From NCBI GenBank assembly GCA_019752975.1, contig JAIELM010000088.1, positions 1-12,593 on the forward strand: DNA of 12,593 bases, written 5' to 3'. The stretch comes from Undibacterium sp. Lineage in GTDB: Bacteria > Pseudomonadota > Gammaproteobacteria > Burkholderiales > Burkholderiaceae_D. A model generated the notes under the pieces. It made no database searches. It was not told the origin of the DNA and saw only the letters and a program-made list of their open reading frames with translations. Below, one piece after another: positions 8,431 to 12,593 of the stretch. The position numbers were made by a program, and so were the translations under genes. Positions within the stretch are counted from its first letter, which is position 1, and each line of letters opens with the position of its first letter.

Positions 8431-9540
8431 TTATTTGTTGATCATTGCATCAAAAAAACTGAGCGAACGGGAGGTATCCATATCGACATCTGGGTTTAAC
8501 CCGGTACCACCGATTGGCGATAACTGCAGCAAACCTACAGATTGTGCGGCGGGTATCCATAGCATCAATTGCGCTAGAATTTCGCTGGCAGGTCGATGGC
8601 AACGACGAGCGGCGGCGCGAGCGCAATACGGTAAGGAGCGCGGTGTGCGGCGGGCAACCGCTAAGGTAAAGAACTGCCAATCGCTCAAGTTATAATAACG
8701 CACGGTAAAACGTTGACGCACTACGGCCAGATAGCCAATTGTTTTCTGCACTGGAAATGCCGACTCCCCCCCCTCTAGCCACGCCTGGAACGCACTTAAT
8801 GGATGACGCGTCATCCGCAAACGCAGACTAACAGGCAAGCTAAGCTGCATTGCCGCATCTATCAGCAGCTGCGAGTAATCTGAACACTGCTGCGCAACAG
8901 ACAGACTGCTAATTGCCGCTTTAGCTGTCCCTGCGCGCTCCGCAATTGGCGCCCGCAATACGCTATTGCGAGCGTACTCAAGCTCGGCCAATTCCAAGGG
9001 AAACCATAAGTCATTTCCAGCTTTGGATGCAGCGCGTTGGCTGCGCCGCAAAAAACGTGTGAATTGATTACCCAGTTCATACAAAGAATACGCACGAGAT
9101 GGAAATTCATTTAAATAAGCGCGGCAAAAAAAATCAAACAACTCTGGTCCAAGATGCCGACGCAATGCCGGATAATCACTCGCTAGGCATGACAACAAAC
9201 GTAGCCAATATGCTTGTGCGTAAATCTCTAAACCACGCCTCGGAGCGGGATCTAAGCCCGGGAGAATAACATCAGATATGCACCAACCGGATTGCTGTTG
9301 TGCTTGCTCCAAACCAGCGGGCAAGCCGTGTATGTTGGTGATGGCCATAAGCATCCATTGCTGCGTCTTTTCTAATGAAGTGAGATCTGGCTGCGTGCTT
9401 GGTGCGGAAACGAGTTCAGCGATCACTTCCGAATTGGGGCTTAAGCAAGAGGCGGGCAAGCGATATGACTCGCTATCTGCTACACCTGGTCGATTCAATT
9501 CTTCATGCGCCGTTGAGGTCAAGCAGGTGACTTTATTCAT
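8431..9540 (-). CDS. DUF2063 (BufC/HvfC-like) partner protein of the MNIO enzyme
   Basis: A 369-residue protein. The DUF2063 domain covers about residues 55-165: a helix with EIYAQAYWLRLLSCLASDYPALRRHLG, then FDFFCRAYLNEFPSRAYSLYELGNQFTRFL. These are the family's marks (Y-x-R/W, FPAL-LG, P-S-S, G-x-F-xx-FL). The C-terminal half, with VVRQRFTVRYYNLSDWQFFTLA, fits the variable second domain. In bufferin and related RiPP operons DUF2063 proteins are the partner of the DUF692 enzyme and are thought to help recognise the precursor. The start overlaps the DUF692 stop by 8 bases (ATGAATAA), and there is no Shine-Dalgarno sequence, so translation is probably coupled. The first ~55 residues are low in recognisable features. 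A run of eight G (8766-8773, coding strand) lies inside the gene. Confidence 0.88.
   Translation of the reverse strand: MNKVTCLTSTAHEELNRPGVADSESYRLPASCLSPNSEVIAELVSAPSTQPDLTSLEKTQQWMLMAITNIHGLPAGLEQAQQQSGWCISDVILPGLDPAPRRGLEIYAQAYWLRLLSCLASDYPALRRHLGPELFDFFCRAYLNEFPSRAYSLYELGNQFTRFLRRSQRAASKAGNDLWFPLELAELEYARNSVLRAPIAERAGTAKAAISSLSVAQQCSDYSQLLIDAAMQLSLPVSLRLRMTRHPLSAFQAWLEGGESAFPVQKTIGYLAVVRQRFTVRYYNLSDWQFFTLAVARRTPRSLPYCARAAARRCHRPASEILAQLMLWIPAAQSVGLLQLSPIGGTGLNPDVDMDTSRSLSFFDAMINK
8766..8773 (-). repeat. Homopolymer G8 tract within the DUF2063 coding region
   Basis: Eight consecutive C on the + strand read as G8 on the coding strand (GAG GGG GGG GAG, residues LEGGES). The frame continues sensibly to the natural stop, so the length shown is the in-frame one. 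It is the longest homopolymer of G/C in the window. Confidence 0.9.
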
Positions 9541-10471
9541 GGATTAAATGATCGAGATGAAAATGAATCGGGTTTGCAATACGATCACCACTGCTTGCTG
9601 CCAATGTTGAGTTAGTCGCCTGCGGCAAAGATCCGGCCACCACTTGGCGTGCCTTATCCAATTCGGCCAATAAACCCTCGTAGTCGGGAAGCTGTGCATC
9701 CCATTCCAATAATGTCGAGACCCCGCCAGTCAACTGGTGCGCAAGGGCATACAATTCCCACACCCGCGCTGGAACGGGTGCATCGTGGGTATCGATGAGC
9801 ATCGCCCCATTCACAGTTGGTCCGGCCAGATGAATTTGCACGATGTGTTCCGGCGGTAAAGCGCGCAAATATTCTTCAGGGTCGAAACCATGATTATGCG
9901 CACTCACGTAGACATTATTCACATCCAACAACAAGCCACATTGCGTTTCTTGAGCCAAGCGTGCCAGGAATTCCCACTCTGGCATGCTAGAGGCAGCGAA
10001 CTGAATATAGCTACTAGGATTTTCTAGCACCAAGGGACGCCGCAGATAGTCCTGCACTTGCCGCACTCTTTGTATTACATGGTGCAAACACGCTTCTGTA
10101 AAAGGGAGTGGTAAAAGATCATGCGAATTATGACTACCCAAACCGGTCCAACACAAATGATCCGAGACCCAACGCGCATTCACGCGCTGGGCTAATTGCT
10201 TAAGTTTATCCAAGTAAGCAAAATCCAGCGGCGAGGTACTGCCTATCGATAAGGAAACACCGTGCATGACGATGGGAATTTGCGTCGCTAGATCCTGTAA
10301 AACATGGGCGCTGTAACCGCCATTGTCAATAAAATTTTCAGAAATTATTTCGAACCAATCGACTCTAGCACCTCCGGCTAGAATCGCCGGAAAGTGCTGG
10401 GTACGCAGTCCAACGCCGAAGCCTAAATGGGGCAAACCTAGGCGTGTGAGCTTGGTCGGATGCATGCTCAT
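9533..10471 (-). CDS. Multinuclear non-heme iron oxidative enzyme (MNIO, DUF692 family)
   Basis: A 312-residue TIM-barrel metalloenzyme of the MbnB/TglH/BufB family. These use two or three iron ions and oxygen to remodel Cys (or Asp) side chains in ribosomal peptides, giving oxazolone-thioamide, thiooxazole or Cys-excision products. Family metal and acid residues are all visible in order: E45 in EIISENF, H70 in MHGVSLSIGS, D104-H105 in SDHLCW, E150-N151 in VLENPSSY, D183 and N186 in LLDVNNVYVSAHNHG with H192 and H194, H214 in QIHLAGP, D227 to D230 in DTHDAPV, and E256 in LLEWD. The gene begins 18 bases after the stop of the ferritin-like gene; an AGGA lies 12 bases before the first ATG. It overlaps the DUF2063 gene by 8 bases. 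The family is very sure; the exact reaction is not known. Confidence 0.95.
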   Translation of the reverse strand: MSMHPTKLTRLGLPHLGFGVGLRTQHFPAILAGGARVDWFEIISENFIDNGGYSAHVLQDLATQIPIVMHGVSLSIGSTSPLDFAYLDKLKQLAQRVNARWVSDHLCWTGLGSHNSHDLLPLPFTEACLHHVIQRVRQVQDYLRRPLVLENPSSYIQFAASSMPEWEFLARLAQETQCGLLLDVNNVYVSAHNHGFDPEEYLRALPPEHIVQIHLAGPTVNGAMLIDTHDAPVPARVWELYALAHQLTGGVSTLLEWDAQLPDYEGLLAELDKARQVVAGSLPQATNSTLAASSGDRIANPIHFHLDHLIHE

Positions 10472-10489
10472 TGTTTGTGCTGTTCCTGT

Positions 10490-12424
10490 TTAATTGGGCG
10501 GCATAACAATGCGCAAAGGATTCGGTGCAGGTTGTGCGCCAGCTGTTTTACCCTTACTCGCCATGATTGCGGTGTAAGCTGCCCACGCCACATCATATAC
10601 ACTTTCACCTTGCTGAAACTGCATAGTCGAAGGATTTAAGGCTTGACCATTATCGATGTCAATCAAATCCATGGTTCCGCTCGAGCTATAGCTTTGCCAA
10701 TCAGAGATAGGCGCTGCGCAACCGCCTTTCTGGGCGCATGTATTATCGGTAGGTGCGACAAAATTGGAGCTAGCTGTCGTCCCATCCGCAAGCGGATAGC
10801 CACAACCAGATTGGCCTTTGCAGGAATTCGAAGTTTGACAAGTGTGGTAGGCCGACACTGGTGCGCAATTATTTCCCGGATTTTCTACACTCAGGCCCTG
10901 GCAGGCATGCGCATCGTCAGAACCTGGTGTTGGGGCTGGATTACCTTTAGAAATATCGGGAGCAGCACCAAATACCGCCCAATATAAAGTCATGCGATCA
11001 CCGGACGCTTTCATTGCCTGCATAGGAAAAGGCTTGGTCGCATCGGTCCACGACAAACTCAAGGTATTATTAATGCCGTCAATTGCGCCAACGATCAATT
11101 GATCTAGCAATTGACGATACGCTGGTGTATTCATACTGTTCAAGGCATTAGCCACTTCTTGTGGGCTGGGCTCGGTGGTGCTTGGTTGATAAGCACTGGT
11201 TTGCAAATCGTTCGCAGTCCAGCTATTACCAGCGGCAAACCATTGCGAGAAATTCATATAACCCGGTTCGCCAACTACTTTCTTCAAAAGATCAAAACGT
11301 TCCCAGTGGTCAATCTCGTCGCCCTTGCTTCTAGCATAGGCTTTATCCAAATTGTAGTCCACTTCCAGGGCGCAGAAATCGGGTTGATAGCGGCGTTCCA
11401 CATGATTATCACTGACTTCATCACGCAGAGAAACGGTTTCATTCATTGACACCTGCCGACTAATGCGCTGCTGTGCAAATAGTCGGAAGCCTTTGAGCAT
11501 ATTTTCAATCCCGCCCTCACCCTGATTAACAATGCCATGAATCATATCGACCGCCTGAATTAGCGCCAGATCAGGATCGGAGGCACTGACTTCCATAGGC
11601 ATCAGCGGATATTCCTGACGAGTATGGTAGGCACCTTTACGGTTAAATAGGTCTCTTTGCATATCAAGGTTATCAGCATTGAACATATACGCCCACAAGG
11701 TTTTACCACCCTCATATTCCATGCCAAGATATTGTAGTAAACATTGATACATCCAACCTATCGTACCAAACAAGGGAAGATCAACTTCGCTGCTATTCTC
11801 ATTCCAGTTTTCAAATGGCGTTGACGGGAAATACTTATGTAAGGCGCTATCCTTGATATCTTTTCTAGCGGCGTCATGAGACTGTTCAATCGCCAAAAAT
11901 AAATCTAACTGCTGGCTATCCAAGGCCGCCAAATTCACTTTAACCTCAGCATAGGTTTTAGTGTCTTGCAGATCGATGATATGGGGGATCGTGGTAAGTG
12001 TAGGTCCAAAACAATTCCAACCACCGGATACATTTTCTAATACCGTTGCTTTAAAAAATTTGGGGATTACCCCTACCACCGTCGCAAGATTAGCTGCCAG
12101 TTGCAGATGCAACATCTCCTGAATGAACACGCTGAAAACTGCGTTATACGCCTGCTGAGTGGGTGTGAGTGGCTGATCTAATTTTGCGGCTGGGCTCAAA
12201 CCTGGCCAGAGGCGTCCCGGCACGCTGCTAATACCATGCGTACCCTGGATGGAAGCCAAGCTCGCCAGATAAAGCGGGATTGTAAAATTCTCGACATTGA
12301 TCGCCGCTTGCATAAGCGCAGTGACCGCCGCTTTATCTTTCGGTAGCTCACTTAAACTGCGATTTTTCTTAGCGCTAAACAAGGCTGGAATCACGCCTTT
12401 TAAATTCATGGAGGTGTTTGACAT
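10490..12424 (-). CDS. Ferritin-like (VioB/RebD-type) protein with C-terminal Cys-rich, MNIO-substrate-like region
   Basis: A 644-residue protein, first in the operon. The start is the ATG at 12422-12424, because AAAGGAG lies 5 bases before it; the longer in-frame TTG at 12445 would put that ribosome binding site inside the gene. Residues about 30-380 look like the ferritin-like domain of iminophenyl-pyruvate dimer synthases (VioB, RebD, StaD): an opening helix with Glu45 (AAINVENFTIPLYLASL) and three ExxH motifs, E103MLH106, E180QSH183 and E370IDH373, that could bind a metal pair. Residues 506-569 carry seven cysteines (508, 520, 529, 535, 541, 563, 569) with HACQG, HTCQTSNSCKGQSGC and CAQKGGC. 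The tail to 644 is Gly/Ser/Pro-rich with one amphipathic segment. No signal peptide is seen, so it is probably cytosolic. Enzyme, scaffold or precursor roles are all possible. Confidence 0.85.
   Translation of the reverse strand: MSNTSMNLKGVIPALFSAKKNRSLSELPKDKAAVTALMQAAINVENFTIPLYLASLASIQGTHGISSVPGRLWPGLSPAAKLDQPLTPTQQAYNAVFSVFIQEMLHLQLAANLATVVGVIPKFFKATVLENVSGGWNCFGPTLTTIPHIIDLQDTKTYAEVKVNLAALDSQQLDLFLAIEQSHDAARKDIKDSALHKYFPSTPFENWNENSSEVDLPLFGTIGWMYQCLLQYLGMEYEGGKTLWAYMFNADNLDMQRDLFNRKGAYHTRQEYPLMPMEVSASDPDLALIQAVDMIHGIVNQGEGGIENMLKGFRLFAQQRISRQVSMNETVSLRDEVSDNHVERRYQPDFCALEVDYNLDKAYARSKGDEIDHWERFDLLKKVVGEPGYMNFSQWFAAGNSWTANDLQTSAYQPSTTEPSPQEVANALNSMNTPAYRQLLDQLIVGAIDGINNTLSLSWTDATKPFPMQAMKASGDRMTLYWAVFGAAPDISKGNPAPTPGSDDAHACQGLSVENPGNNCAPVSAYHTCQTSNSCKGQSGCGYPLADGTTASSNFVAPTDNTCAQKGGCAAPISDWQSYSSSGTMDLIDIDNGQALNPSTMQFQQGESVYDVAWAAYTAIMASKGKTAGAQPAPNPLRIVMPPN
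10718..10909 (-). other. Cys-rich putative MNIO core region inside the ferritin-like protein
   Basis: This segment encodes residues 506-569 of the 644-residue form. Five gaps between its seven cysteines are multiples of six or near it: 508 to 520 (12), 529 to 535 (6), 535 to 541 (6) and 563 to 569 (6), the exceptions being 520 to 529 (9) and the 541 to 563 linker. The units CKGQSGC and CAQKGGC, preceded by HAC and HTC, resemble Cys-Lys-Gly-rich peptides seen beside DUF692 genes. The rest of the protein has only three scattered cysteines. It is not a separate gene. Confidence 0.6.
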
Positions 12425-12593
12425 GGAGACTCCTTTAGTCGTCAATGGTTAAGTAATACATCTAAAATTTACCAGCATCCACTAGGCCAAAGATGACCTC
12501 ACAGGCTCAACCTTCGCTTCAAGCAAGTTTGGTCAAGGTATTTGTTGTGATATCCGGGAAAGACACTATTTTGGCCGTCTATATGTCATTGCA
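12425..12593 (-). promoter_or_regulatory. Upstream region of the ferritin-like/MNIO operon
   Basis: These 169 bases contain no gene. The only firm element is the Shine-Dalgarno AAAGGAG (complement of about 12430-12436). Hexamers such as TTGACC and TTGGCC on the minus strand do not pair with a good -10 box at normal spacing, so the promoter is unresolved; it may use an alternative sigma factor or lie beyond the window. Confidence 0.4.

Noticed and set aside
8450..9110. Alternative minus-strand frames in the DUF2063 gene, considered as signs of a frameshift
   Set aside because: The main frame keeps DUF2063 features on both sides of the G8 tract and ends cleanly at 8431, so no frameshift is needed.
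10643..10987. 114-residue plus-strand open frame opposite the Cys-rich tail, considered as a hidden small precursor
   Set aside because: Its own cysteines show no regular motif, no ribosome binding site precedes it, and it runs against the operon.
11111..11449. 112-residue plus-strand open frame inside the ferritin-like gene
   Set aside because: It is antisense to a well-supported coding region and its translation is compositionally odd, with no recognisable motif.

Overview
The window reads as a chromosomal segment of a betaproteobacterium. The moderate-GC, densely coding DNA and proteins closest by eye to Burkholderiales families suggest an Oxalobacteraceae-type organism such as Undibacterium. 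That placement is inference from protein character; there is no rRNA here to confirm it. No tRNA, rRNA, IS element, CRISPR array or phage gene is visible.

Layout. Positions 3-686 hold the 3' end of an S9-family (prolyl oligopeptidase-like) peptidase with a clear terminator (710-739). A roughly 290-base non-coding stretch leads to a small exported Ig-like protein (1028-1357), followed by a remarkable 19-bp hairpin (1366-1407). On the minus strand lies a thiol/peroxide block: ahpC (2790-3338), ahpD (2192-2713) and a YfcF-type glutathione S-transferase (1442-2068). AhpC is a Mycobacterium-type peroxiredoxin with a C-P-C resolving motif, and AhpD is its usual partner disulfide reductase. An OxyR-like site (3413-3449) lies upstream of ahpC. 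Divergent from it is psd (3548-4399, GTG start), then a TonB-family energy transducer (4516-5181) with a dyad over its promoter. A second GST (YibF-like, 5208-5816, minus) is divergent to purB (5994-7421). A stand-alone periplasmic solute-binding protein (7617-8396) follows.

The most interesting part is a three-gene minus-strand operon at 8431-12424. It is transcribed in the order ferritin-like/cysteine-rich fusion protein, MNIO enzyme (DUF692), DUF2063 partner protein. MNIO enzymes (MbnB, TglH and bufferin-type BufB) are iron-dependent oxidases that modify Cys or Asp residues of ribosomally made peptides, usually with a partner protein. Here no short precursor peptide is present. Instead, the first gene encodes a 644-residue protein whose N-terminal two thirds is a VioB/RebD-type ferritin-like domain. 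Its C-terminal part carries seven cysteines in a C-x5-C rhythm with CKGQSGC and CAQKGGC motifs. The simplest reading is that the RiPP-like substrate is fused to a large ferritin-like metalloprotein and modified in place by the MNIO/DUF2063 pair in the cytoplasm. That is a hypothesis, but the operon order, overlapping genes and motif content all fit it.
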